Positions 44,962 to 57,138 of a stretch of DNA of 64,000 nt are shown one piece after another (the stretch's first letter is position 1; every line of letters starts with the position of its first letter). Where the stretch lies: positions 62,001 to 126,000 of the forward strand of contig VDMD01000009.1 of the NCBI GenBank assembly GCA_007026445.1, given 5' to 3'. Below the pieces are notes generated by a model, which saw nothing but the letters and a program-made list of their open reading frames with translations, had not been told where the DNA came from and made no database searches. The position numbers and the translations under genes are program-made. The DNA is from Schizophyllum amplum (Eukaryota; Basidiomycota; Agaricomycetes; Agaricales; Schizophyllaceae).

Positions 44962-47518
44962 TCACTCTTGCATGGCGGTCTGACCGCCCTTAGCAGCAGT
45001 GGGGGTGAATGTGTGCCAGCGATCGTTGAAGCGAACGTCTGTCACGGGCGTTAGTCAAAGTCATCCAGCGACAAGGTCAGCAGAAGCTTACCAAGCGGAC
45101 GACCACCGTACATGTATTGCTGGAATTTTGCTGCAGGGTACTATCAGCAAGGATCCACACACACATCACAATAATATCCTGCGCACCAATCGCCGTCTCC
45201 GCCTCCGGTACCTGCGAGAACTGCACAACGCCGCAGCCCTTCGAGCGCGTACCATCGAACAAGATCTCCGCCAGCTCGACCACACCCGTCGTCTCAAACA
45301 GCTCGACCAGATCCTCGTTCGCAGTCGACCACGGGAGCTGAAGGGGCGTCAGCCATCAATCTCCCGCACAACAACGAATGCGAAGACGCACGTTCCGAAC
45401 CATAATCTGCTGGCTAGGATCCGCATCCGGGACCGCAACAGCAGCAGCACCGCCGAACCCACCACCGAAACCGCCGCCATACGCGCCGCGCTGGTCGGGG
45501 CCAGAGTAGTCTGCATAGAGGTCCTGGTTGGAGAAGTCGCGACCGTAGCCGCCGCCACCACCTCCACCTCCACCGCCGCCTCCGCCTCCGCCTCCTCCAC
45601 GGAAGCTGCCACGGAAGCCACCGCCCCCGCGGAAGCCCCCACGAGAGCCACCGCGGAATCCACCGCGACCTCCGGAGCCAGACAGTCCAGCGTAGCGGTC
45701 CTGAGAGATACGATGTATGGTGAGCAGTGTACAAGAAACAAGGACGCAGGCAACCTACTTCGCGAACTTCGAGGATGCGACCGTACCAGTCAAAGCCGTT
45801 GTACATTTCTAAGGTCTAGTAAGATCCTTGACACAAAAGACATCGCGAAACTCCTTACGGATGGCCTGCTTGGCGTCCTGAGCCGTCTCGAAGACGACAG
45901 TACCCGAGCCCTTTGGTCGACCGTCCATGCCGATGTTGATGTCGGCGCGTACGATGCTCCCCGCTGTACGGAACAGATCCTTGAGGTCTTGCCACCCCGC
46001 TTGATAAGGTAACTACCACCATGGTTAACAGGCGACACCGGCGCATGACGCTCAAAACCTACATTTCCGACATAGAGCTGATTGCCAGGGTTATTCCCAG
46101 CGGTATGGTTGTGGGCAGGCGGGCGAGGCGGAGGGCCTGCGTTCATGCCTTGTCCCGCCATTGCCATGCCCATTTTGCCTGGGACAGGTGTCGCTCCGAA
46201 ACGGGACTCATTTTCGCGGTCCTAAAGAACAGGCCAGGTAAGCAGGGCATATAGCGCGTATACGTATCATACATACCTCACGTATGAACACAGGACGTCC
46301 GAGCAGGCTCTGCTCGGAAAGCTCCCTGATTGACCGCTGAGCGTCCTCGGACGAGCCGTACTCCACAATACTGAAGGAACGTTGGTGAGAGCATAAAACC
46401 GCGTAGAAGGTTACGCACCCGCATCCCTTGGAGACGCCCGTAGGAGTAATGAGGACTTCGGCAAAGAGGACCTCCCCAGCTAACAACCAAAACTCCCAAT
46501 CAATATCCTCTCTTCACATCTCAACCGGTGCCATCGAAATTCAAGAACGGATGAAGGTGTTGCAGACCCGGCGCGCCTTTCCACAACCGCAAGAACTCCC
46601 CGACCCCGACCTGCCCCTCCGAATGATGATGTTGCGAGACGGTGTTGCGCGATCACTGCATGTCCACATCCCGGCCTGCTCCCCTTTCCCCTTCTCCACT
46701 GCCGCTTCCACTCCCAATCCCGCACCCTCTCCAAAACAAATCTGAACCTAAACCCACCTCCCCGCATGAATTCCATGAGATCGCGATAGCGCACGTCGTA
46801 GCTGAGGTTGCCGACGTAAACGCGGTTTTCGCGCTTGCTGATCTTCGCAAACTCGACAGCCTCTTCGTGCGGCGCGTTCATGGGGCCGCCGAGGGAGCGC
46901 GCGAAGGCGTCTGACTTGCGGTCGCGGCTGCGCGAGCGCGAGTACGACCGCCGCGACCGGCGGCGGCCAGGGGATGCGGAGCGCCGCCGCGAGCGTGAGC
47001 GGGACCGGGAGTGCTTGCGCCGCTGCATGGCTGGCTTAGCGTCGTGTGTCCTTTTGCGACCGGTGCGTTGACGTACCCTGTCTTCCGGCTCCCAGTGATC
47101 GCTGTTCCCGCCGCGTCTCGAGCGGCCTGCGTAGGAGCTCAGTAGGTGTGGATGATGGCAGTAGCAGCAACGTACCTGACCCACGCCTGTCGCGGTCGCG
47201 GTCACGGTCGTACCGGTCGCCACGGTCCCTTTCCCGCTCGCGGTCGCGGTCGCGCGGCTCCCGGTCACGATCCCGCTCGCGGTCTCTGTCCCGGCGGTCG
47301 TAGTCGCGGTCCTTCTCCTTGTCATAGTCCCGGTCCTTGTCAAGGTTCCTATCCTTGTCGTAGTCTCCGCCCTTCTCCTTGTCGGAGTCGCGGTCCTTTT
47401 CGGGGTCAAAGTCGCGATCCTTCTCGCGGTCATAGTCGCGGTCCTTGTCCCCCTCGTAGTCGCGGTCCTCCGCGCGCTTGTCCTCCACCTCGTCCTTCAG
47501 CTTCATGTCCACGTCCAT
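44962..47518 (-). CDS. Three-RRM RNA-binding protein, Gbp2/Hrb1-like
   Basis: Eleven exons, minus strand: 47518-47176, 47126-46758, 46479-46419, 46370-46277, 46221-46063, 46012-45859, 45808-45759, 45700-45392, 45337-45187, 45130-45092, 45038-44962, giving 601 residues. The N-terminus is an Arg/Asp/Lys repeat (about residues 20-115, DRDYD and DRDRDR types), then an RS region (HSRSRSRSRRRSASPGRRRS). RRM1 has VYVGNLSYD and KGCGIVEY, RRM2 has QLYVGNLPYQ and KGSGTVVF, RRM3 has IMVRNLPW and KGCGVVQF. A long RGG/Gly run lies between RRM2 and RRM3. This matches SR-like shuttling proteins of the yeast Gbp2/Hrb1 group, which bind mRNA during export quality control. A 42-base GT...AG segment at 47035-47076 is open in frame and kept as exon. 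Confidence 0.9.
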
Positions 47519-47814
47519 CGTGGCGGGGAGAGAAAGTCGAACAGTGATCAGGGGACTCTTCGTCAGAGTCGAGAGCAAAAAGGACAACAAAATGCAAATG
47601 CGGTAGTCATACCACGTGACGAGCTGAACTGGGGAGGTAAGAGGTTCTCACGCTCAAGTTCAAGTTACCATTCTCCTTTGAAGCCCTCATCCGTCGGTCT
47701 GGGATCAGGGTATTAACATATATTCTACAGTAGACACTTGTTCTAGTCCATCCTCGCATGTGAGTAGTTTGAGTGCTAGCATGAGTTTTATGGGACAGGG
47801 CAGCGACCGCTCGG

Positions 47815-49515
47815 CTAAGCTGCCCGCTGCTCCGCTATCCGCGCGTCCGCCTTCTTCACGATCACCGCACCAGTCATCAACGACGAAAACGCCAAAGCGA
47901 CCGCGCTCGCCGTCAACACAGCGTACCGCGCCGACGATGCGCCAGCGACCAATGATACAACGACGAAGACGTTCAGTGGTACTCGAATGAGCGACGAAAG
48001 CTGCAGGGAAATGAGTGTCCAGAAAAGTCATCTTGTTCAGTCTACACACCGTCGCCCGCACATCATCCTGTATCAGAGAGCCCCGAAGCATGCCCTGCAC
48101 GGGGTAGTACATCCCAACACACGCCTGCACCATGTTAGCTGGCGCCCCCTACATCTAAGAAACCACATGCACATACCTCCAATGCACAAAACGCCCAGAA
48201 TCGCACACGGGCGCTATCTGAAGACACACTCGCGGCCAGCGCGAGCGCACTTAGCGCGCAGACGACCGAGCTCAACTTCGCGTGCAGCGTCAGCGACGGG
48301 TCGTTCGTTACCGCCTTCGTGTCGCGCTCCGCGGCAGCCTGCGCGGCGGGCGGTGGGGGCGGCAGCAGGTGCTCGACGACGGTGGAGTAGAGCTGCGATC
48401 CGAGCATCATTGACACCATGAACGAGGAGAAGATGTAGCCGAGGGGGAGGGGCTCGGGCGGTCCGGGAGCGCGCGCTTCCTGGAGTGAGGGCACCCATAG
48501 GAAGACGAACAGGTACATGGAGCCCTCGAAGCAGGTTTGCGTGAGGCCGAGAGTCAGGAGAACGGGGTCTGTCAAGAATTAGCTCGTGCATATGTTTCTT
48601 TGGTCCTGCAAAACTCACCTTTGCTGACAATCTTCCATGCCTGTATCAACTTCTTCGTCTCCCCGCTCGCCGCCGCAGACGCACTCCCGCCAAAGTTCTC
48701 GCCCCAGGTCGCGCCGATCACCATCCAGGCAATGACAAGCAGCATGCCGCTGGCGACAAACGGAGCACGGTATGCGCCATGCCCCTCATGCGCCGCCTCC
48801 GAGCTCTTCGTGCCAATCTGCACAAGCTGGTCGCTCACCACCCCCGCCGCGGTCGCCACAAATCCGTTCAACAGCGTCGCGCGGCCCATGATGCCTGACA
48901 GATCGCCCTGCGTGACACCATGCTGGCCCGCCGCGCTCACTAGCCAGCTCTCGAACGCCGAGAACAGGATGGAGGTAGACAGCCCGCCGAGCACACGGCC
49001 CGCGAAGAGTACGGGGAGCAGGGGGAACTGGATGAGCACGCAGGATGCAGCGTAGGAGACGCAGAAGGCGAGGCAGATGCGCTTGCGCCCGTACGTGTCG
49101 GCCCAGGCGCCGACCCAGGGGGCGGCGAGACCCGCGGAGAGGAAGCCGGTGACGAAGAGGATGGCGACGATGCGCTCGGGGAAGCCGTACTCGTCGCGGT
49201 ACAGGGAGTACACGTACGGCCCTTGCAACCAGTCGGCGCCTGCGAGGGGCGTTAGCCGAGTTCTCGGGGGCTGCATGGATACACACCCATGACAATCGCG
49301 TATACGAGCAGGTACTGCTTCTCCAGGGACTCTGCGCCCACAGGTTTCGTGAGCTTGCCGCCGCGTCCGTGCTGTTCGAGCGTGTCATGGTGATCGTCCT
49401 TTGTCTTGTCCTTTGCGTGCCGCTTGTTGGACGCTACGCGCCGCTCGATGAGCAGCCAGCACAAGCAGAAGCCAGACAAAAGAATGAGATTGAACTCGTA
49501 GAAGTTCACCGGCAT
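47815..49515 (-). CDS. MFS transporter, MFS_5 (molybdate-anion transporter) family
   Basis: Five exons, minus strand: 49515-49287, 49239-48619, 48568-48177, 48124-48050, 48000-47815, giving 500 residues. It starts MPVNFYEFNLILLSGFCLCW, a hydrophobic first helix, followed by a charged loop. Family landmarks: DWLQGPYVYSLYRDEYGF, GLAAPWVGAWADTYGRKR (the MFS loop 2-3 motif), FAGRVLGGLSTSILFSAFESW and GLTQTCFEGSMYLFVFLW. This pattern is that of the MFSD5/MOT2-like group, linked to molybdate uptake in algae and animals; the fungal substrate is not established. The last helix is VFVVVSLVAG to ALAFSSLMTGAVIV. Confidence 0.88.
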
Positions 49516-52500
49516 GGCGCGTGTCGCTGTAGTGACGGGCGCTAGCTGTTATATGGGCGCTTGCTGATATATAGGCGCTTAGTGATATGCGACCAGTGGG
49601 TGATGGGGGACGCAGACAAGGAGCGAGTGAGTAAAGACTGAACTTTTCCGTGGTAAACTCGGGAAGAGAAGGAGAAGAGAGAAGCGGTGGGGGACGCGAA
49701 CCAGAAGTGCAGCGTCCCGTTCGCAGGACCCACGGTCGCTGCGCATTGTGGAGACTCCATGCGATGAAAGTCCGGGCCGGGGCGAATCTTGATCACCTTC
49801 TCGGCGAATCGGCCCGGTCCGCCGAGGCAGTCGCGTCCTTTGTTTCCTTTTGTTTGCTTCTTGCTTTCTTGCTTCTCTTTTTCATCAAGCGCTTTCGGGA
49901 GATAACATCTCGACTTGGGTCTCTCCCCCTCGTAACATTCGCACTGCACTTTGACAAACCTCGTTAGCCTCAACAGAGCTACGGTACTTGCGACATATTC
50001 GATCTTCCGCCACAATAGTGCTCATCACCGTCGTTTGCGTGAATATCTATGCAAAAGCGGCCTTCACGTAGCTTGGCCGGCTGCGCCTCCGGTGCTATCA
50101 CAGCATCTATCTGGTGGTAGGGGTTACGACGACATCACGACGCCCGCGCTACAGATGAATATATGCGCTATAGGTGAGCATATACGCCCTATGTATCCGC
50201 CCTGCCACGCTTACGACACCCATGAATGGCCGCCCGACCCCTTCACAGGCATGCATAGCGCCGCATCTAGGACCGCCGCTTATCCACTGTTCTCCAGTCA
50301 CTCGGCCTCAAGGCACCGCGCGAAAAGTGACTATATGCGTCATACAACATGAGTATATGCGCAATATATACCCTCCTCAAGGCTTACCACAATCTCCTGA
50401 ACTTCAACATCATCCTTTACATAGCCTACCCATCTATCATCACCTCGAGCGCCGCATCTAGGACCACCATCCTTTCATACACCTTGCATCGGTCTGTATC
50501 GCCGCCCGCGCGATAAGAGCAGTGCACCTTCGTCCCTCTCAATGATCGCAACACGGCGAGGGCGCCAGGATTCAGATCATCTCAAACGGCAGGGCCCAAC
50601 ATCCGAATCGCGCAGCAGAAGATTCTCTATGTGGCGTCAAGGTGATAGAGAAGGCGGCTCCATTGACATTGAACTTCGTGTGGCGGCGGCCGCGACTATG
50701 GTGTGCCATCCCTGCTTCTTCCATCCTTCGCCATCGTTGACGATCAATACTACAGCGCGCAGGATTGACACAGCGCGAGTGCATATATCCACCATCAGTC
50801 TTCATCCCATCGCCCTCCTATGGCATCACTGCACGTCTCTTTCGCATCACCCACCCTCCACGGCTCTAACGCGCTGATGGATAGGTACAATTTGACTGAA
50901 CAACATACGCTCCACCAGTCATCGCCTTTCGTGCTCTATTCCGCCATCCACATCACCGAGCCCGACATACATACGGCCGGGCTGCACGCGGCGTCACGTC
51001 GCACGACGGTCTTCCATCCGGCGTCACACTCTCCGCTCCGCGTACGGGTCACGCCTCCCGCGCTACTTGCATACCGCTCACGGCCACTGCTCAACACGAG
51101 GCTCACGACCTCCGCTCGGCTTTACCGAACTGAGATGCTTGCGCCGCCCATGTCTGTTCTAACCTCGTTTGTTCCTTGTCCAACTCTCACGCCGACTCTC
51201 TCACGCCGATCCTATCTCGTGCCTTTTCCTGCTTCAAGCTTGCCTCAAGTCGCCTCTGATTCGTCAACGGCTTTACGGCAGGCTATGCCGCCTCGTATAG
51301 GGCCACGGATTTGTTCAGAGGGCGCGCCCTGACCGGACTCGCGCCACATCAGCCATAAATCAGCTTCGCGCCGATGACTTCCGTATACGTGATCGTGGCG
51401 GCGGCGCGATAGCGGTCTTTACTGCAGACTTGCCAGACCACTACTTACGCCTCTCGCTGGCGACTGTGACCATTCTTGTGGACCGCCACGGCTTTTGCGG
51501 GCTACCCTAGGTTTTCTCCAGCGGGGGACTGTATTTCGTGACACCAGGCAGCTCATCGCGCTACGTCTCACGGCTCACTAGGATAGGTCTCGCAGACGAC
51601 CACGGCTCTCGCCAGGCTCTCGCTCGGGCTGCCTCCTTTCGCTGCGTACGAACGCGACCCTCTCCGTGTCACGATTTACGCGCCTCCGCGCGTCACGATT
51701 CAGTCGCCTTCTCGCGTCAAGATAATGCTTCTCCGCGTTACGATAGCGCGACGAGTCTGCCAGGTCACGGTACGCGCGACCTCCCGCGTCAACGTCACGT
51801 CCGCGCCTGGCCAGTTCAGGCTATACGCGCGTCCCCCCTGCCGTCAAAACGAGCGACGCTACTTCTACCGTTGCTCCGAGGACTTTGGGCTTCTGGCTCG
51901 AGTGACGGGGAATGCGAGGCCCCATTTGAGGTCTACCCATTCACGGATCTGTGCACCTACCATTCGTGAATCTGCCCGTTGGTGTATCCATTCACTTGTC
52001 GGCGGCGTCCTCACTTCACCTTTCGGCTTCACGTTATGGGAACGTCGCGTAGTCGCTTTCCAAACCCGACGCCCCCACACGAAGCCATGGGAGGCGAACT
52101 CAGCGCGTCGCCAGCGAATGCTAAGTAGTCACGCACCGGACGGCGGGCGGTTGCACAGAACCTACTTGTGTATGGCGACTGCATTGGATCCACGGCGTGA
52201 GCATGACCGGGTCCTTCGCTGGCGCCGCTACCGATGCTGTTGCCGTATTCCGCAAACTACGACGCCGCATATGACATTCACCTCGATGGTGGGTGTCCTC
52301 GTCGTCCATTCGGGTGGACTCTTGCATCGACGCTATGCCACACGCCTGCGCGCCCATGTCGTCACGGCCCTTGGGCTATCAAGCTTCAAGAACGACATCA
52401 ACCGATGATATGTACGCGACTCATCCTGCATTCCGTAGGAGACGGATGGCTTCGATGCGCTGGAGCCGGGCGATTGCATTGCGCTAGAGCCGGGAACTGC

Positions 52501-53872
52501 CTTGACGATAAAGCATCGCGTCGGGGCAAGCCAGCTTTGAGCGACCTAGAGTCAACGCTCAGTGTGGCGTCGGTCTAAACGATGTCATTACGCTGGTATT
52601 AGCCAGCTCTCAGCGTCCAGGAAAGCCAGCGCGCCGTCGGCAAGCGCCGGCTCTTCGCACGTCCATACGTCCGTACCGGTTGCCGTCCTAGCGCCTCGAG
52701 CCATTGACGCGGGTGAGTGAGGTGTCCCTCGCGACGTGGCTTGTGGTGCATAGCACTTCGAGGTATTGCAGCCACGTCCTTACAGAGGCGTCGCGGCCAT
52801 TGCCGAAGGAGCGATAGAGCGGCCTTCAAAATTCGAACACCATTCTGTCGACAGTTCAGACCGGCGACTAGGACAACGGGGATCTTCGTCTAGTCCAAGC
52901 CAGCACTGCATGTGATGAGGTCGCCGGTGAAGAGGCCTCGCGTTGCAGTGAGCTGCAGTATGGTAAGTACGTACAACTTCGTTGCCAACCTTGTGCCACG
53001 TTGATGTTGAACTTCGGCAGGGGCATTGACCGGCGCGCCGCCCCGAGGACCGACCGGTCTTCTAATTAGAGACCGGATGTCGACTATTCACACTTGGAAG
53101 CCACGTCACGCGATATCTCACCAAGTTCGCGCGGCCAGACGCGCCAAATGAGTCCAACATGACGCCGAAGTCAGCGCGCATGCGCCGCGCGGTGCAGGAG
53201 CGGCGCGCGCAAGGGTGTCCGCGGCAACGCGCCCTGCAGCCGGAGAAGCAGGATACGAGTTCGAAGGCGTGAATGTCCGGCACATGCAAGAGCAGTGTTG
53301 GATTGGTGTTGGGTCAGGCAGAAGAAGACGGGGTGGCGTGCAGCACCCGGTAAAGTGCTCGCTCAGGCGTTCTTTGGCCAGTCAGCAGGCAGGCGTGACC
53401 TGGCATGAACCTCGAGCAGCGTAATTGGCTGTGCCGCTCGGAGCGGGGGAGGTGCAGGGCTGAACCGGTGCGTCGGCCGCGCTTTGTTCAGACGTTTAGT
53501 TGCCGGGGAGCCGCTAGCGCAAGTATTGAAGTAGGGCGCGCGAGCATGAGATAGCGCGCCATTGATAGGGTTGTAGGTAAGTGGAACAAGAGGGGGGTGT
53601 TCAGCTTTCATCAGCTAACGATTGGTCGCAGATGTCTTCTCTCCCCGAAAGGCTTTATCGCGGGATGGACTGGGATGCCGGCGTGACCGGGTCGCTGGAG
53701 ATCAAGGCGCGCCGGACCATGGGAACAGGGCCAGGCAGGCGTGATGGGGCGAATTGTCACCTCATGGCGCACATGACATTCGCTAGCCGCCTTTATATGT
53801 AGGCCCCACCATACTCTGTTCTTCCACCGAGCCGTGCTCGCCCCCCCCTCCCCCTCCCCCATCCCGCCCACC
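49516..53872. other. 4.4-kb stretch with no recognisable gene
   Basis: Open frames up to 227 codons occur (50820-51332, 51725-52408 and others) but lack domains, typical codon usage or splice-linked exons. 51640-51830 has repeated CGCGTCACGATT-like phrases. A TATA-like TTATATG at 53793 serves the F-box gene. Confidence 0.5.
53793..53799 (+). promoter_or_regulatory. TATA-like box of the F-box gene
   Basis: TTATATG lies 80 bases before the ATG at 53873, followed by a C-rich leader. Confidence 0.35.
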
Positions 53873-55605
53873 ATGGTGCATTCCGCCCTCCTTGTCCCTG
53901 AAATCCTCTCCCTCATAGTCAACGATGACTCCCTTTCCCGCGCCGCCGTCCTCAACATGGCGCTTACCTGTTCCTACTGGCACGAGACCGCGATGGAGGT
54001 CCTCTGGCGCGAGTTGCCCTCGCTCGTCCCCGTCTTCATGCTCCTGCCTGAGGACGCTTGGCGTGCGCCCAACGGCGAACGCACATCATTGGAACCAGTG
54101 CGCTTCGTGCGTGCGCTCCACACCTCTACTAGCTATCAGCGCTAATCGGTGTTCAGAACTTCCGGAGGAAGATAACAAAGCACGACTGGAGCCGCGTTCA
54201 CCGCTACGCGCGCCACGTGCGCTCACTGCGTATCCAGCCGCAGACGTACCGCCACTGGATCGCCGAGGCCCTGCGCGCCAACGACGCACCCAAGCCCCTC
54301 TTCCCTGGACTCCGCCATCTCTTCTTCTCATCGCAGTGGGACTGGAAGCAGGAGGACCATCTCACCATTCTCCGAATGATGCTCAGCCCCAGCCTCGAGC
54401 ATCTCTCCATCGACATCCCCAGCGTCTACGTCAACGAGCTCAGCCGCATGGCGTCCATCTGCCCTGCGCTGTCCAGCTTCGCCTTCACCGATCAGGGTCA
54501 CAGTGACGAACGGCCGGACCCGGTCGAACTCGCCAACTGCGTGCGGGAATGGCCCGCGCTGACGCGCGTTAGCCTGAACGGCAGCGCGGGCATGTCGCAG
54601 CTGATGCCCGCCCTCGCGCTCTGTTCCGACCAGCCGACGTCCGTCTTCACTCCCTGCTCCGCCTCGGGCGCATACCCGCGCGCCAGCTTCGCCGCGCTCC
54701 GCGACCTCACCATCGGCGGTCAGTCCGCGGAGTACGTTGTGGACCTGATGAAGTCCTGGGGCGTGCGCCCCATCGAGCGCCTCAGCATCTTCGGCCTCGA
54801 GCTCGCCGCGGACGCCGCGCGCGCGCTCATCGCGGACATCCCCACGCACTGCGAGCCGACCGCGCTGCGCAAGCTCATGATCAGCGCGACCTCGCCCGGG
54901 TGGAAGCTGCGCGCGGAGGACGTCGCGCCACTCACCGCGTGCACGCAGCTCAACGCGCTCGTGCTCAACGTGTCCGACGGCGCGGACCTCGCGGACGCGG
55001 AGTATCAGTCGCTCGCACGGTGCTGGCCGCTCCTCGAGCGCGTCGAGTTCCCTGGTGTCTACGACCGTGCGCTCGTGCCGCGCTGCACCGCCGCCGCGCT
55101 CGGCGCCTTCGCTGGCGCGTGCCCGCGCATGCAGAGCATCGTGCTCCCCTTCGACGCAAATGCGGAGATTGCATCCGAGCCCTCCGTTACGAGCACTAGC
55201 GTTACACACCTCAACGTCATCGACTCGCCGATAGACGAGGCGCGCGCGCCGCGCGTTGCGGCGTACCTGTCGGCGATGTTCCCGAGCCTGACATGGATAG
55301 AGGACGACTACGATGATGGGAGGTACGACGAGAGCCAGCTGGGGTGGCTCACAGCGGACCACATCTTGAGAACGAAGGCGAGGGCGAAGCGCGCGGAGGT
55401 GTGGGCGGCGGAGCGGTCGCAGGTGAAGGCGAAGCAGGCTGCAGTCATCGGGGCAGCGACGAGTATGCATCCGTCACGCCCCGCACCACAGCCGGCACCG
55501 TCAAGCTCAGAGTCATACATCGCTGTACGTCTCTTGCGCCTGCTACCACTGTTCATTTTTCTGACTGGCTTGTAGATGCTTGTTGACCAATGCGTCATCG
55601 CATGA
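53873..55605 (+). CDS. F-box protein with LRR-like C-terminal region
   Basis: Exons 53873-54097, 54157-55524 and 55576-55605, giving 540 residues. The F-box is at the N-terminus: LLVPEILSLIVNDDSLSRAAVLNMALTCSYWHETAMEVLWREL. KHDWSRVHRYARHVRSLRI is the usual linker of Agaricomycete F-box proteins, and the rest is an irregular leucine-rich repeat array. It would recruit substrates to an SCF ubiquitin ligase through Skp1. The last intron (GTACGT, CTGAC branch, GTAG) is optional: reading through gives a slightly longer tail ending at 55575. Such genes are highly multiplied in this group of fungi. Confidence 0.85.
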
Positions 55606-56267
55606 GCTGTCTCTGCTTTGTGCAAAGCACTTTGATTCCTGTGCATATCTTTTTTGCTTGTACACCGGCGCTGTCCCTCGTACATATGCACTTTGCTTCT
55701 TCCCCACCTTGCTTCGTTTCGCTTCGCACTCATCATCGCCGCCGCTACTGGGGCGCGCAATTGTACCAATATTGTCGAGAATGGTTGTACATAGGAGGAA
55801 TTTCTAACATGTATTTCTAGTATACCTACCCACTTTCACCACCATCTAATACGGACATGTGCATTGGTTGGGCATTCTGAACGGACCCGATTCCGATTCG
55901 TGGGCCTCATCCCGGTTCTTACACTTGCTTCGTTTTGGTCTCCCACTCTCCTCATGCTTTCTAATACCTTCCCAATTTCTCTACCCTCCGAACCTCGAGC
56001 TCCAGCTTGAAATTACCAGTCCCTCTTTCCTTGATAGTCCTTGTTTTATAGTTTGCTAGCTGCTTTCCTACTTACGCCCTTGATCACGACGAATCGAACT
56101 CGAACTTCGAACCTACAGTAGTTTGGCTCCAGAGTATTGCGCTGCGCTTTCCATAAGGACACACTCGGGATGTTTTCGTCCATTTAAGCTGCGCTGCACC
56201 AAGGCTGGTCTCAGCGAGATCTCAGCGCTCAGCTGCGACTGACAGGAACCCTCACATGGAGCGCAGA

Positions 56268-56296
56268 GTTTTGCCCAGGCAGTGCCCGGGCAAAAC
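56268..56296. repeat. Palindromic hairpin, copy 1
   Basis: Arms GTTTTGCCCAGGC and GCCCGGGCAAAAC around the loop AGT; one mismatch in the stem. Confidence 0.85.
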
Positions 56297-56553
56297 AACA
56301 TGACGCGCTCGGCACGTCCGATCCCCGTGAACCGATCAACCCAATCAAGCTTCAAGCTTTGACAAGTGTGGCAACTAACAGTTGAATCTGAAAGCTCCGG
56401 CCACGGTTTTCTATCACTTGTCTGACAACTATGCGTCGGCGAAATGGCGGCGAGTCGTTTTTCGCGTGCCCACGCGTGAAGGGGGCATTCCTAGTGACAG
56501 GTCTTCATTATGAGCAACATTGTCGAAAGACCTTGCAAGGCGCAGAATTCGAA

Positions 56554-56582
56554 GTTTTGCCCGGGCAGTGCCCGGGCAAAAC
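56554..56582. repeat. Palindromic hairpin, copy 2
   Basis: Perfect 13-base arms GTTTTGCCCGGGC and GCCCGGGCAAAAC around AGT, 286 bases after copy 1. Flanks are also related: GCGCAGA before, AACNTGACGCG after, and a later AATCTGAAAGCTCC block in both. Confidence 0.9.
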
Positions 56583-57138
56583 AACGTGACGCGTTCACGT
56601 ACCGGCACTCGCGAATCGATTCAAGTCAGAGTCAATTGCGGTTCACTGAAGCTTGATCAACTGGATACTGACAGTACAGTAAAATCTGAAAGCTCCTGCT
56701 ACGCTTTTCAACCTTGCCTGACGAACTTTGCGTTGGCGAGATGGCGGCCTAGTCCGGTAGCGAGTTCGTGCCGTGTTGAGATATCTGCGAACGACGGTAG
56801 CAAAGAGACGTACCGGGTCGCCTGAACACGCGATTGAGAGCCTCAGCGCGCGACAGAAGGCCTGAATGAGCAGCTGCGGGGGCCGCACGGGTAGACACTC
56901 GCTATAACGAACGAAGACCGATATGCGACAAAACCAGGGAGAAGACAAACCTTGAATAAGAATGGACTTCAGAGAGATGATTCTACCATGAGCCTCTCAT
57001 CCGCTCCTCGTCCGACGCCAGCGTCGTGGGTCCTATACCGATCCGAACAGCCCCCAGCGACAGCCAGACAGTAAGAAATGCAAATTAAGTGCGACATGCA
57101 AAATATCTTCCTACGAGACCGGGAACCATCCTGGATAA

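Larger units (their letters stand above)
55606..57138. other. Intergenic region with duplicated palindrome segment
   Basis: No gene recognised. Two diverged copies of a 250-290-base noncoding segment (from about 56260 and about 56546) carry a conserved palindrome. Confidence 0.55.

Noticed and set aside
47035..47076. 42-base intron in the RRM gene
   Set aside because: GT...AG ends exist but the segment is open, in frame, basic like its surroundings and shorter than other introns here.
51725..52408. 227-codon open frame as a gene
   Set aside because: No domain, no splice-linked exons, Arg/Cys-rich translation typical of noncoding GC-rich DNA.
54328..55470. 380-codon minus-strand open frame
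   Set aside because: Antisense to the F-box gene, Arg/Glu-rich low-information translation, no start context.
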